This document shows, piece after piece, positions 28,921-41,700 of a stretch of DNA of 60,982 bases; position 1 is the first letter of the stretch, and every line of letters starts with the position of its first letter. Source of the DNA: Amoebophrya sp. AT5.2. Lineage: Eukaryota; Sar; Dinophyceae; Syndiniales; Amoebophryaceae. The stretch is from positions 1-60,982 of the forward strand of contig RXOD01003809.1 of the NCBI GenBank assembly GCA_005223375.1, read 5' to 3'. Made by a program: the position numbers and the translations under genes. The notes under the pieces were generated by a model, which was not told the DNA's origin, searched no databases, and saw only the letters and a program-made list of their open reading frames with translations.

Positions 28921-31038
28921 CTAACTCTCAGCACTGGTGTACTTCCACGCAAAATAGACCGGCGCGCCGTAGCCCCCGCTGCTCCCATGGCCGGTCTTCG
29001 TCACAAAACCCGGACCCCCCACGGCCTCACACTTGGCCTTCCCCAGAAACCAGTCCACGTACTTCGGGCCGTACCGGCGCGCCATGCAGTACTCCACCAC
29101 GTTGTGCACGGACGTGTTCGGCGGCACCACGCTGAGGTGGCGCAGGTCGCTCTCCAGCATCGGGCGCAGGAGGGAGGATTTGGACACTTCCCCGATTTTC
29201 TTAATCGGCGACCGGATCTCGTCCAGGATGGCCCGCCGGTCGCGCGCCCTGTCGTAGTCATAAAGGTTGAAGCCGTGGACGTCGCGGTAGTAGTTCATGG
29301 AGTAGGCGTAGTGCACCACCGGCTCGGTGCTTCCCTTGCTGATCGCGGCCGCCATCCGGTGGAGATCGGGCGTGTACATGTAGTCCACGATGTTCGACCA
29401 GGAGACGGTTCGCGGCGCCAGGCAACACGCGAGCTTGACGAAGTTGCTGTCCTCGCCCGCGCCCTCGCCCTCATCATCGGAATCGTCGGTCGCACGCGCC
29501 GTTTCAACGAGGGGATGCACACAAACCTGCTTCGTCATCACGAGGTTCTTCAATTTCACGACATCGGCGAGGAGACAGGACCGGATGGCGTCCACGATGT
29601 TCGGCCTCGCGGTTCCTGCTCCACCCGTGCTGCCGCGGTACTTCTGTTTCGCCGCCACCACACGCTCCACCGGCAGCACGTCGAACACGGTGTTGACGTT
29701 ATCGGACCCGGGGCGGCGAACGGACTCGGCCACTTGTTCCCAGAACGTGATGTTTCCGCACTGGGGGCGGCCCGCGGGGCTGGCATGCAGGTCTCCCGTC
29801 GCCGAGTACTTGCACGCTGCGATGCGATCCTGCTCGTCCAGAAGGGAGCCGATCTCGAAGGTGGTGCAGTCCGGGTCGCTCCTCATGCCGGAGGTGTCGA
29901 ACCACTCCTTCCTCGCGCGGGCCACGGAGACAACAGTGCTTTTTCTGATGGATTCGAGCCACGTCTCTAGTAGATGCATAAGAATTCCCGCGTTGTCCCG
30001 CAGACTGTTCTCAACTTCTTCATAGGCCGTCCTAATAGCGGAGGCGAAACGATCTCTAGCTGCCTCCGTCCACACCTGGTCAGACCACGTGGCCGAGTAC
30101 CACACCTCCAGGATCTGCCCGGCGGAAATGTCCGGGTCCAGCAGCATGTGCTTGATGAGGAACGCGCGCGCCACCGCGTACTCCGACTGGTCCACGCCGT
30201 GGAACACCAGAGGCCCGTCCTTTTCGAAGCTCCCCTCGATCTTCGCGGTTGCGAGTAAACTGAGGTCCGCGAAGCCGACCGCGAGGTGGGTAGTGCCGAA
30301 AAAGAGACGCATCTGGGACGAGGACCCGGTGGGGTCGGCGAGCCACCCCGGACAGGGCGGCGAGTTCACGAACCGGTGCAGATCGTTACTGTAAAAATGG
30401 GTGTTGAAAGAAACCGATTCCGCCGCCTGTCTCTTCTTCGAGAGATTCGTGAACCCGATGATGTCACCGGGTTTCAGAGCGGGGCGCCGCTCCAGCCGCT
30501 CGACCGCATACCTGGCACCGCTGCAGAACCGCTTCTGCGCGACCCCCATCCGCATCATCGAAAACGTGCTGTCGGGCACGTTCATGGAAAACTCGGCCAT
30601 ACTGCCCGCGAGGTGGTTCACGCTGCACTCGTATCCGGTCTGCAGCGCGGCCAGGACTCGCCGGTCGCATCCTTTACCCTCAGAGGAAACCGCGAATTCT
30701 TCGGAAAACCGAGGCGTCGCGTGGTTCCAGGGGGTCACCACCGTGTCCCCGGATGACAAATGCTTGTGCTTCTTTCCTCCACCTTCACCTCCTTCACCAT
30801 CCGCACCGACACCACCACCTTCGTTCGCCGGATTCTTCGCTGGAGTCTGCTTCAAGAGTGTTCCCTTCTTCAGGAAGTTCCGGATGCGGTTGCTGACCTG
30901 GGCGTGCGTAACATCGAAACCCGCGGTCTTCAGCTTGGCGAGGTAGTCGGCGTGGCTGGGGAGGGCACCGGAGGATGAGATATCCTCGCGGCACCAGACG
31001 AGGAGCTGCTCGTGCCACCGGGAGTCGGAGTCGGCCAT
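28921..31038 (-). CDS. Conserved-looking protein of unknown function, 705 residues
   Basis: An unspliced ORF from ATG at 31038. Residues 1-60 form a compact helical segment (RWHEQLLVWCREDI, HADYLAKLKTAGFDV, VSNRIRNFLKKGTLL) that could be a small helix-turn-helix-like domain. A Gly/Glu-rich linker follows. The central part (VFHGVDQSEYAVARAFLIKHML, ILEVWYSATWSD) weakly recalls the DUF4470/DNAAF3-related and fungal MYND-associated proteins, where a similar VWxSxxWS segment occurs; I recall this from memory and hold it loosely. The C-terminal half (VHYAYSMNYYRDVHGFNLYDYDRARDRR, VEYCMARRYGPKYVDWFLG) looks well folded. No catalytic motif was identified. It is adjacent to the retroelement but intact. 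Confidence 0.68.
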   Translation of the reverse strand: MADSDSRWHEQLLVWCREDISSSGALPSHADYLAKLKTAGFDVTHAQVSNRIRNFLKKGTLLKQTPAKNPANEGGGVGADGEGGEGGGKKHKHLSSGDTVVTPWNHATPRFSEEFAVSSEGKGCDRRVLAALQTGYECSVNHLAGSMAEFSMNVPDSTFSMMRMGVAQKRFCSGARYAVERLERRPALKPGDIIGFTNLSKKRQAAESVSFNTHFYSNDLHRFVNSPPCPGWLADPTGSSSQMRLFFGTTHLAVGFADLSLLATAKIEGSFEKDGPLVFHGVDQSEYAVARAFLIKHMLLDPDISAGQILEVWYSATWSDQVWTEAARDRFASAIRTAYEEVENSLRDNAGILMHLLETWLESIRKSTVVSVARARKEWFDTSGMRSDPDCTTFEIGSLLDEQDRIAACKYSATGDLHASPAGRPQCGNITFWEQVAESVRRPGSDNVNTVFDVLPVERVVAAKQKYRGSTGGAGTARPNIVDAIRSCLLADVVKLKNLVMTKQVCVHPLVETARATDDSDDEGEGAGEDSNFVKLACCLAPRTVSWSNIVDYMYTPDLHRMAAAISKGSTEPVVHYAYSMNYYRDVHGFNLYDYDRARDRRAILDEIRSPIKKIGEVSKSSLLRPMLESDLRHLSVVPPNTSVHNVVEYCMARRYGPKYVDWFLGKAKCEAVGGPGFVTKTGHGSSGGYGAPVYFAWKYTSAES

Positions 31039-32147
31039 GGTGTTTCGACAGAATTGTAAAATGTGTACGGTTCTAAATTAAAACTGATCAATTGATCTGA
31101 GTCTGTATCGTAGGTATGCAACAAGCAGAAGTCCACATTCGTAAATATTGCGTCGCGGATGCAGTACTTCTTGATGGTCATGGTGATCTGAGTCGCCTAG
31201 TCCTAGCCTGATCACCTAGCTCTTCGGTAGGATCCTCCTGTGATCATCCAGATCCACCGCCGGCACTACGGTGCCAGAAAAAGAAAAACGGCACTCGTTT
31301 CCGTGATCCGCCACGCGCTGGTGCATCAAGGGCCTCTAGTGCGCTTCCATGCTTTCTGATTCTGTTAGTTTTGTCCAGGGAAGAACAGATCCCGGCGGGG
31401 GAGCAAGTCTCAGTCGTAAGGCAGAACCAGAAGCGCGCCGATTTTATGAAATGGCATGATCGGTTTTATCGGCTTCAGTTACTAACTTAGTTTGAGCGAG
31501 GAGCTCGCCTTCGCACTTCCTTGTGACGTTGAACTTGAAGCTGATGCACGAAGTGCAATGCAAAACAGGGTCTCCCTTGATTTATGATTTCATTTGGCAG
31601 TTTCGTGCTAGTTCTCGTCGCAGCCGCTCTGAGAGAGTCCTCCGAAATCGTGAGAAACTGGCGGGCGTCTACGTACTGGCAGCGATCAAGCGCGTACGCC
31701 GTCCCGTGCAACGAGCGAAAATATGAACTTCGACAAGCGCGGCAAAATTTGTCTTTGAATCTCGCAACCACGACTGATGCATATTTTTAGAGCGGATACG
31801 GATTCAGTACTAACTCAACGAGGTATAGTAAAGTTAGTATAGTAGGTTCTTTGGCCTGCTTGTTTTCATCGCCAAAATAATGAAAGCAAAACCCGAGAAG
31901 TACACGCAAATTATAGCGGGATACTGTATACGCTTATTATTGATTCTTGAATCAATTTCATATTCATTTTCATATTCCACTCTACGTCAGTCGGTTAGCC
32001 AGCACCTCCTCAACGTGCTGGCAGGAGACATTCATCGTAGTCGTATCCTTACATACGATTTCTGTCCGCAAGAGCAAAAGCAAATTATGCTGAGACGAGA
32101 CCACGAAAATGTATGACACTTCTGATGTGAGCCCGAGCGGGGGACTT
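31039..32147. other. Intergenic region, no supported gene
   Basis: About 1.1 kb of AT-richer sequence between the unknown-function gene and the metallopeptidase gene stop. Only short, unrelated ORFs on both strands. No RNA gene or clear repeat. Confidence 0.55.
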
Positions 32148-35100
32148 CTAAAGCTGCAGCTCTAGCGTCTTCACCTTGAGCGGCGCCTTTACTCGCGGCG
32201 CGGCAGAGATACCGATCAGGCCAGCCATGTCCGGTGGGCCTCCGGCATTGGCTCGTCCGCCTGCGCTCTTTTTCTTCGCCGGACTTGTTTCTACTGTGTG
32301 CCCGTATACGACGTTGTCGCTGCCGCGGGTTGCCACATTTGGCACTGCGTTTGGTCGCGCGAGCGACCTCCGCAGAATCTGAGCCACTGCTGTTGTCGTG
32401 GTATCTCCGTTGCCAGTAGTGCGGGCGAGGTGTGAGGTCGCCGTTCCGGTTGGCACTCCTTTTCTCCTTACGCCGGCAAGGTTCGCTGAAATGGGACGTG
32501 CTGCGCTATCCATGTCTGTAGCAGCTGCAGAGTTTTCGGCGGCGTCTTCTGTTACTCCAACAGTCTGCGTTGCGCCGCCGCCGGCCAAGTAGCTTGAGAG
32601 ACGGCTTCGAGTCGAGGGAGACGAAGTTGATCGTTCCTCGTGATACAACTTCGACGAGGCACTGTTTCTGTCTGCCACGATTGCCTGCAGGGAGGGGACG
32701 TCCTCGCGGAAACCTTGTTTAACGACCTTCGAAAGCGGCAGAGAGACCGAAGTGGATGTGAAAGTCGCCGCAGGATTGCCCGACCGTTTTGTCGAAGCGG
32801 GGAGCATTGCCGCTGTCATTGTTTTCAAAGCAGAGTCAGACGCACAAAGAAGAAACGAGAGGACATCCATGTACAACCATATGATCTTCCTGTTCCTCTT
32901 CATGTAAGTACTTTAGCTTTACGTCGTCGTCGTGTACGACAGAAAAAATATACCAGGATTTGCAACAGCAACGAGGATCAGGACGGTGCTTGACTTTATT
33001 GCACCATTTTTATGCAGTTCCAGATTACTTACTTTAGGAGGAAGAGGATGGGGAAAAGGAGTCGAAAAAAGTACTTTTAATACTTGTTATTCTTTCATTG
33101 TTAGAGTACCTGCGCCATCCCATGCCCCGGCCGCCGCGGACGCAAGCATCTCCCCCACGACTGTTTGCTTCTTCTCTACCGTCGGGAAAACCTCTTGCGA
33201 CACAATCGGCACGGGTGCCCAACCTTCCCTTCGCGGCAGCGGAGCGCGTCCCGGCCCCAGCTTCTCCGCTAACGAAAGCAAGTACTGTTCGCTAGACGAG
33301 CTCGCTGCAGTTGACCCGCCACCTCCGGGGGTCGCTGCGGCAGAACTCAAATCGCCGGCGGCTGACGAAGCCGAGCTGTAGGTCGTCGAGCAGCTGTTCT
33401 CTTCGTCTGGGTCAGCTGCAGTGGCGACGCTTGAACTCGACGCCCCTAGCGGCAGCTCGTTGAGAAATCGACTTGCCAGCGCCTTGGTCGCCTTGGAGGG
33501 GCTCGATTTGGCCATCTCGTCGAAAATCACGGACTCGGTGCGGGGCGGAAACGTTTCGTCAACGACGTCTTCCTGCGCTCCTGATGGCGCAACCACCTCC
33601 ACACTGCGGCGTCGGGGTGCTCGTGGTTGCGCGGGCGACGACTTTGCTGGCACTTCTGCCAATCGCTTCATCTCAGCGTCAGCGCGATCAATATTTTTAC
33701 CCCCGGCACGCTCGATTACTCGTCTTTCAACAGCATTTTTCGCTGTAGTTGCAGTTGTTGTAGTTGTTGCTCCCGCATATGACTTTTCACCCACCGGCCT
33801 GCTTTCTGAATTCCCTTTCTTCTGCGCAGAATTCTTTTTGGGGCCCTTCGTATCATGACCACCTCGGTCTCGTACTCCTTCTTGCCGCTCCTGCTCGGCC
33901 CGCTCCTCCCCTTCTTCTGCTAGTGTAGCTTCTTGGTCCGGCTCCGGTTGTTCACATTTCGCTTTTTTTCTCGTCGTTTGGAACAGCGGATCATCCTCGA
34001 GCATGAAGTCCTCGTCCAAAGTCAGATCCGTCATAGTCGTGTCTTTCCTCGAACGGTTTCCGAGCTGTCCGGCGCTTGCACTTTGCGAAAGCTTTTTAGT
34101 CATCGGACCGCATTCAACAGCAACAGCGTGGACATGGTCCTTCTCCTTGTGTCCGCCCGGCCCTTGCTCATCTACTTCTTCGCCCGACGACGAGGACGAG
34201 GACAGAAGTCCCTGATCGTACTCGAAATGCTGCTGCTGCAATGACGTTGGCGACCTGCGCACACCAGTGGGCGAAAACGCGTTCGGGGCCAACACTCGTC
34301 TTCCGTTTGGGCTGCCGCGGTTGCTCAGCGTCGGACTTCGCGCGCCTCCTCCTCCTCCGAGAGCCGGCATGCGTGCGCTCGGGGATTGAACGCCGCTAGC
34401 TGTTACCGAGGCGCTCGTCCCGCTGCCAGCTGTACCTCCACCACCTCCAAAGCCGGATACCATGCGGGAACTCGGTGGCGCCGTGGCGCGAAAGCCGCCT
34501 CCCTCGACCGCGGATGACGACGAGGACGGTGGGTCACTATCCGTGCCGCCGCCACCCCCCTCTTTTCGCTTTGAGGATTTCTTCCGCTTTGTGCCGCCTT
34601 TGGAGCTGCTGCTCGACGAGCCGCCCTTTTGGAGCTGCTGCTTTCCCGATTGCTCGAGCAGGTAATTCGCTGCTGCCGCCGCCGCTGCCACGCTTTTCGG
34701 CTTCGCCAGCTCCCGCAAGCGCGCTGCGTCTACCGTTCCGACGTTTGGTGTCGTCGCTGATCCCGACAAGGCATCGTCACCAGCAGCCGCACCGTCTTTA
34801 CTGGGCCGCGGCTGCGCGAGCGTCGATATCCTGCCGAAGTCCACGGCTCTTGCGGGCGCGCTTTTGCTCGTGGCGGAACCATCGGCAAGTGCATCGTCTT
34901 CCAGCGTGCTGGAGCGCGTCCGCGCCCCGCGGCCTTCTGTCAATCGGTTCATCGCGTCGTGCTGTTCCGCCTCGTTCCGCGGCGGCGGCCTCGCTGCCGG
35001 CTTACTACTGCTCGATGCCTCGCCGTTTCCGTCAGCGGTTCCTGCAGAAGCTCTGGCTCGCGCTCCGCCCCCAATGGTGCTGCCCAAATTCGTATCACGG

Positions 35101-37590
35101 AAGCTCGTCGTCGTGTCCATGCTTGCTGCACGCGGACGGCGATTCACAGCTGCTGTTGAAGACGACGAAGCCGCAGTTGTACCCGAGGAGGAGCCTGCAG
35201 CGCCGCCGAGATCGACGGTTTTTGCCAGAACCGATTGGCGCGTTGGACGCATGTTGGTGTTGCTCTTGCGAAGGTAGATCTCCTTTACAGCGCGGTCCTC
35301 GTACAAATGCTGCAGCTCGTTTTCCTCGATCAGTTGCTGGCAGTGCTCAAACCACTCCTTGGTCTTTTTCGCGGACCGCAGCCAGTGCGGCAGCTTCATC
35401 AGCTCGCGACGCATGAGGAAGTACACTTTGTCAATCTCCTGCAGCGCAATCTGTCGATGTCGTGGCGGTGGGTGATAAAGATGTGGATTGCATGAGTATG
35501 AGATACTTAGATTGAGAGCGACACGAACCACCTGCTGCCTCCTCTGGCGCCTATATGGTACTATCTTCATCATGATCACTTTCTTGTTCACTCAACAGCG
35601 CAAGGAAAAAAATAGTACCTGCCCTGCGTAGAGAACGCTCAGGTCAGGGATTTCGTGCAGCCTCCGCAGGATTTGCACCGCGCCCAGGAAGTATGCCTGG
35701 TCGATGTAGAAGCTGCCCTTTTGCCCCGTGTTGTGCAGTCCCCGCTTTACCCGGCAGCAGAGCCGGAACCGCTTTCGCTCGTCCGGAACGTAGGCCGCCA
35801 TTTCGCGGAACAACGCCACGAAGCCCAGCTGCGTGCCCCGGCACACCGCGTAGTACCGCATGGCCTGGGGGTACAGGAGTTTTATCTTGAACGTGAAGAA
35901 GGTGTTCAGGGTCGCGAAACCCTCCTCGGTGATCCACGGATTGAGGTGGAGCCCGAACCGCTTCCGGTTGCCCACCCCGTTCAGATTCGACCACGCCTGC
36001 AGGTCTTCGTTCATCATGCGGAGCAGGTGGGTACCGATCTCGTGGTCGCACACGCCCTGCGCCATGATTTTCGACATCGACCCGGAAGACAGCATGATTT
36101 CGTACGTGTTCCGCCCGTCCTGGAAATTCTTCGTGCAGCACGCCGCGGCCAGGCCCGCCTTCGCGATCTTCAGGCTAACCTTGTCCTCCAGCTTCAGCTC
36201 GCGCAAGTAGTCGAGGACGAACTCCCGCAGCTCCTCGGCGGAGTAGTGGTCGGTCCCGTGCAGAGCCGCCATGTACTCGTCGCCATCCTTGAAACGAGCG
36301 AGCGTCTTCTCCAGAATGCGTTTGGCCTCGTTCATCAAGCTGGTATCGATGTCGCTGTTCTTCTCGAACAACTTCGAAACTTGGTCGCGGGGGTACGAGT
36401 ACTCGAAAATGGGATCAATCGAGCAGCCGCTGGCGAAAAACTTTGCCTCCTGCTCCTCGAGGTTGGTGGGCCGAACGCGGACAAGCAGAGAGGGCCGGAC
36501 AGTGGGGTTGGGACGCTGTTGAGAACGAGAGGTGGCACTTGGTTCTAAAGCTACTGGTACTGTGGCTATGGCTTTTACGACGAGCAGTGATACGTCAATT
36601 TGTTCGCTCCCTTACAAAACATCGTCGGTCTCCGCGGTCCCTGCTCGGTTCTGTATTGTCTGTGCGTTGATATTCCCATAAATATGCCTGCGTGTTTTTT
36701 GGTATCTTAATCTTTTTTCATCGTTGAACTGATAATACCCTTGGCGGTTCGTCGTGTACTCTTTCGAAGCTCAGCCGCTCTTTTTCTGCTGCCGTTCGCG
36801 CAAAGGCGTCGCGATCCCTCGGCCGCGATAGGCTTTGGATTCGATTGCTCAACTCGCGTCGCGCGGCGTTGCGTCTGCTGCCCGGATCGTCCTCTGGGTA
36901 GTACAGCATCGGGGATGACGCGGATCTCTTTAGTGGCGACCGCCCCCGCGTGGTCTCTTCGCCGCCAGCATCTTCCATTCCCATATGGTCGTCGTGGTCC
37001 TCCCCAAGCATCGCAGCATCCCCATCGCCAAGATCGTCGACGTCCAGGGCGCCGTGATTGGCCTCCAGCATGAAGTCGTCGCCAACATCTTCTTCTCCCG
37101 GCTGGTCGGCAGTCGCTTCAGCCCCAGCGGCAGCAGTAGCCGTACTTGAAGAAGAAGATGCGTCGCCGCTAGCCATAATGCCCTGAGCCTCGCGGTCGTC
37201 TGCAGTGGCATCAATCTCGGGGGCTTCACCTTCATCCGTTTTCGATCTTGATGTTGATGTTTCATCGACGTCTTCGTCCACGTCGTCGACTATGACGACT
37301 GCTGGCTCGGAATCGTCTACTCCTGCCCCTGCGTCTGACTCATCCGGTGAACTATCCGCCTGCGGGTTTTCGTCGGTGGTCTCCTGGTGATCGTCGCCCT
37401 CATCTTCACCGCGATCGGCCGCGTTACCGCCATCGGCACTCGCCGAAGCCGTTCGCTCCAGGGCGCTCGCGACAATCTCCTCGCGTTCCGCAGAAGGGAC
37501 ACGACCGTCGGCACCTTCTACCCGCTCTGTCGTGGGGTGTGTTCCGTCAGCCACGGGATTCGCGGGTAGTTCATTTTCCGCCGTCAACAT
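32148..37590 (-). CDS. MATCAP/DUF1704-type metallopeptidase, candidate tubulin tyrosine carboxypeptidase
   Basis: Four predicted exons: 37590-36739, 36515-35619, 35450-33110 and 32812-32148. Introns are phase 0, 0 and 1, with donors GTATTA, GTACTA and GTACTC and CAG acceptors. The product is about 1,584 residues. The N-terminus (MLTAENE) is acidic and disordered. Exon 2 holds the catalytic domain: PIFEYSYPRD, YEIMLSSGSMSK, CDHEIGTHLLRMMNED (HExxxH zinc site) and WITEEGFATLNTF (third-ligand Glu). The join into exon 3 gives LYAGQIALQEID and LPHWLRS, which also fit the family. Members of this family remove the C-terminal Tyr of alpha-tubulin in animals; related bacterial proteins are uncharacterised, so the substrate here is inference. 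The remaining roughly 900 residues of exons 3-4 are Ser/Ala/Gly-rich and disordered, far longer than in animal MATCAP. Confidence 0.82.
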
Positions 37591-38708
37591 CTTACTTCGT
37601 CTACTGCAACTGCAGATTAAGATTGATGACTTGATCTTAAATACTACACACAGACACACTCACACTAAACGAAGAAATAAAGGCGTAGAGAAGATGAGGA
37701 ACGACTTTGGGAGTATAACCACTACACCACAGAGTACTATACGCGACGAATTCGAATTGGCCGGCTGCAGGCGGTGCAGCGTGTCACTCAGCATCAGCCG
37801 AAGAGATAGAAAAGCAAGAAAAAGAACGCCAAGACACGACTACGAAGCGAGTAGGAGAATTCATGTGGCTCACTTCTACACTCACCAAGCTCTCTCCGCG
37901 TCCGTATAGATGCAGCTTTTAGATAAGTACTCTATCTTCATCTCGGGCAAGTTGTAAGCTACGAAAGAGGGGCGCTGAAAAAAATGTGACCCATCGTACG
38001 CAAGAGGCCTACAGAGCGAACGCGCGAAAATCCAGCGCATGATCCGTTGGCTGCTGCTCGGTTCCAAGACGTGCGGAGTGTTTGTTCGCAGTACACGACG
38101 GCATACAGGTGCTCCTCCATCCAATGAATCAATAGTCGTCCTCTTACTTTGTTTCAGTGGGACAAAAGAAGTATAGTTATTTTACTTTCTTAATACAAGA
38201 ATGAATGATATGACTTGCTGCAGCAGCGCGAATCAATTGGTACAAAGGGGCCAGCATATTTAAGGAATCCCTGAGCACGATGACCGATGTGGTGCAAGAG
38301 AACCTAAGTACATACAAACACAGTCTTGTCTACGTGATCAATTTTTCGACAATCTCGTGACCAAAATCAAGACCGATGCTAGATGGTGAAGTGTAGTCGG
38401 TTTCCTTGAAGATAAGTAGATGTAAATCTAAATTTGAATTTATATATCGGATCATGTTACGCTTAGAATTAGTACGCACTACCTACCAGAACCAGTGAGT
38501 CTACGAAAGCCTGGTGGCACCGAATCGGTAAGGCCACAAGGAGGACACCACAATCACAAAGTGCTGAATCGGTAGCGCTACCGTATATTGATTCTTCAGC
38601 ACGATTCGCGATCTAGCATGAGCAGAGCCAGCCAGGGTAAGTCGTGGGCATGACATGAGCGTTAATGTTTAAGTAGTTTATCTTCATGTTACCCAATGGC
38701 AACTTGTT
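37591..38708. other. Intergenic region with a small structured element
   Basis: About 1.1 kb between the J-domain gene stop and the metallopeptidase start. No ORF supported. It contains a hairpin/palindrome at 38561-38602, described separately, and the short word gaatcggta twice. Confidence 0.55.
38561..38602. other. Hairpin with internal perfect palindrome
   Basis: Outer arms GTGCTGA (38561-38567) and TCAGCAC (38596-38602) enclose a perfect 14-base palindrome, CGGTAGCGCTACCG, at 38570-38583. It lies just downstream of the J-domain gene stop codon. It could be a processing or terminator-like structure or the remnant of a small inverted-repeat element. Confidence 0.5.
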
Positions 38709-41700
38709 TCAGTTCAATTCCTGTTGCACAAACTGGAAGATGCGCGTCGCCAGCTGCTGTTGCTCCGGGTTCTTGTCTGGATGCCACTTGGCCAGCATCT
38801 GCCGGCCCACCTTGCGTAGCTGGTCACCGTTTGTTTCCGAGTTTGCCTTTGCGTTACGACGTATGTGTTGGATTTCTCGCCGCAGCTCCGATTTAATCAC
38901 GGACTCTCGATCTGGCGGCGCAGTGAACGGAGGTGCTGGGGGATGCAGCCGCGAAATCTGGGACGCCTTGGTTTTGGAGGTCTGCGAAAACGGCGGCGGG
39001 GGCGGAAAGTGAGACGGAAAGTTAGATGAAGCTGGAGTCGACGAAGATGTTGACTTGGAGAAAGAGTTTTCATTATTTCCACCGCTCCGGGTTCCCTGTG
39101 GCTGTTTTGCCGGGCCTGGATTTGTAAAGAAGCTCGCATTTTTCAATGGACTGTGGTTCCCAACCGTGTGCGGCCGTTTCCTGCCTTCAGCGTTGATGAC
39201 ACGGCTCGCACGGTCTCCGAACAACGACCACGTAGCGGGCGGGCCTTCACGTTTACCTTCCGAAGTAGAAAGAGGAGCAGAACTGCAGCTGGTCGCAGGA
39301 GCGGCAGCGGCTTTTTCATGTTTCATGGCTGCTGTTCTCCTTGCACGCTCCTCAGCTTGATGACGCTCCTCAGTCGCCTTGAACAACTTCCGCTGACGTA
39401 GCCACTCGACATGCCGGTTTGCGAAATCATCCGCAGCGGCGAGACTCGGGTCCGTCGTCTGCGGACGTCGCGTCGACGTAGTAGAGGAAGACAACACTGG
39501 TCTGGACGAAAAGGCATGATCACTCTCACTTCTTCCGCCCGTCTCCGCTTTGTAGCTTTCTGCATTGGCGAACGGGAAGTCGAATGCGGCGGAACTGGAA
39601 AAAAGTGAGGATGACGATCCTGAGGAGCCGCCTGGTTTTGATTTCGGCGCACCTCCTCCACCACCAGTCGCTGCGGTTCTGGAATAGTGATCCGCGGTCG
39701 CGGCGCGTGGCTTCGTCGGGGATGTATGCGGGCGATTTCGTGCGGCCATTTCTTCTGCGTACCTGTGCGGGTAGTTCGTCGGGACGACAGCGTTATCACT
39801 GTTCTCGGCATCTTCTCGTAGAACGGAGGGTTTTCGCAGCTCTCTGTCGAAGTTGATTTCGTGCGGTGGCTCCATGATCTTTTTGGCCGGAGGTGGTGGT
39901 CCTGCACGACCACCGTCCGAGCTCCTGCTCTGCAGCTTCACGGGTGAGTCCCTCTCTCCGTCGGAGTCTTCAACGATCGGGGAGTATACATTTCTGGCCC
40001 GTTGCCGCTTCATTTGCTCGGACGTGGGTGCGGGCGTCGTCATCGGCCGCGAAGCTGTGGACAGCGTTGAAGCGGACTCAGGAAAGATTGCCTCTGGCGC
40101 TGCTGCAGAAGTCATTCCCTTCAGCTTCACGGGAACGACCTCTGCCGGTGAGCTGGGACTGGCAAACCCGACATCACCATCAAGGGGAGAGACCGACGCG
40201 GAGGACAACACGCCGCTTCGAAAAAACCGCCCTTCGCTTAAGGACGCGCTCATCTCCTGCTGGTGCTCGCCTTCGGAAAAAGCTCCAGCCGACCCCGCTG
40301 CAAACGCCCAGTCCGCAACGCTATCTACAACGACCTCCGCTGGCTGCTGATGCGAACTTGAGGAACCGCGAGTCGGAGCATAAGTTCGTTTCAACGCGCC
40401 TTTCTCCGGCGACCGCCTGGTAGCCGACTGTTCGGATTGTGGCCGCTTGTTCAATGCCTCCAGATTTTCGTCCGAGGGCGCGACAATACGTACCCGCCGC
40501 GTCGTTTGCATCGAGACCGGCCGCGTGCGAAGCTGGTTTGGGTGCTGTTGGCCGCTGCTTGCAAAATTGGTGAAAAGGTGCTGCTGTCGTGTGGCTGCTA
40601 CGGCAGGATCATTGTTTGAGGGCTCGTGCTCGTGGTCGTGTCCATTAGATGAAGCAGACGCTCCAGCTAAAGGAGCGCCCAGGCGTGTCAGTGAGAACGT
40701 TGGCTTGATGGGTGGTGAAGATGGAGGTGCAGCTGCAGGTGCAGCTGATACTGGGAAGTGTTGTTCAAACGCCGCCACGCGCGGCACTTCGTCTTTACGG
40801 GGACTTCGTGTAGTGCGTTCAGGTGAGACGGCGAACGAAAGATCCGCCTTCCACGACGTCGGCTTTTTGATCCGATTCCCGCTCATCTTGAATTGCTTTT
40901 GCTGTTGATGTGCCCCCGCCTCCCCGGGCTGCATAGTCGTGTGGCCGTCGCCACTCACCGCCGTTTGTGGCTGCTCAGACGACGTGGGAAACTCCATCGA
41001 AGATGCTGAAGACGATGTAGGCGCGCTGTTGGACTGCGCTGACGCTGTATTTTGCTGATCTACGCTGGAGTGTTTTCGCTTGTTTTTCCTTGACACACCT
41101 CCCGCGTTGTTGCCGGAGGCGAACGTGGAGGCCGCAGCCTTGAGCAACTTGCTCGTAGAAAAATGCGCAGGCGCGGCGAACTCATGACGGACCTTTGTTT
41201 TTGCCATCTGCTCGAACCGCCGCAAACGCTTCCGGAACACCTCGGCCGTCATCGGTTGCGCGGTCTGCGCCCGCGTCATTTGTTCTACAAACAAGAACGT
41301 ACCACGCCGTTTGGTAATGTTGTCGGTCCCAACATCTGTGGTCGTCGCAGGCCGGTTCGCGTTTCCGCCCCCTCCCGCTCCAGAGAGAATAGTGGAATGC
41401 GAGGAGCGAAGAGCCTGCGCATTGAAAGAATCGAGCGTGACGGGCATGAGCGCAAACCAGAACACAAAACGAACCAACAGCTGCTGCCAACTACATTGAT
41501 AGGTTCATAGTACTGGACTGTCTGTGTCACAACTGCAGAGCAGTGGTCGTCGTGGTACAATGAATCCTGTACATGGATGTACGTCTACGTTCTTCTACTT
41601 CTTCTTGCTATTGGTATTGCTTCCACCTCGTCCTAGTACTAAAGAGCAAACTGAAAGAACTAGAACTACAAGGACAAGTACAAGTTCAAGTGCAACTACT

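Noticed and set aside
38505..38540. ggcaccgaatcggta, resembling part of a tracrRNA or sgRNA scaffold
   Set aside because: Chance similarity of a short hairpin-like word; no CRISPR repeats or Cas genes and the context is eukaryotic.
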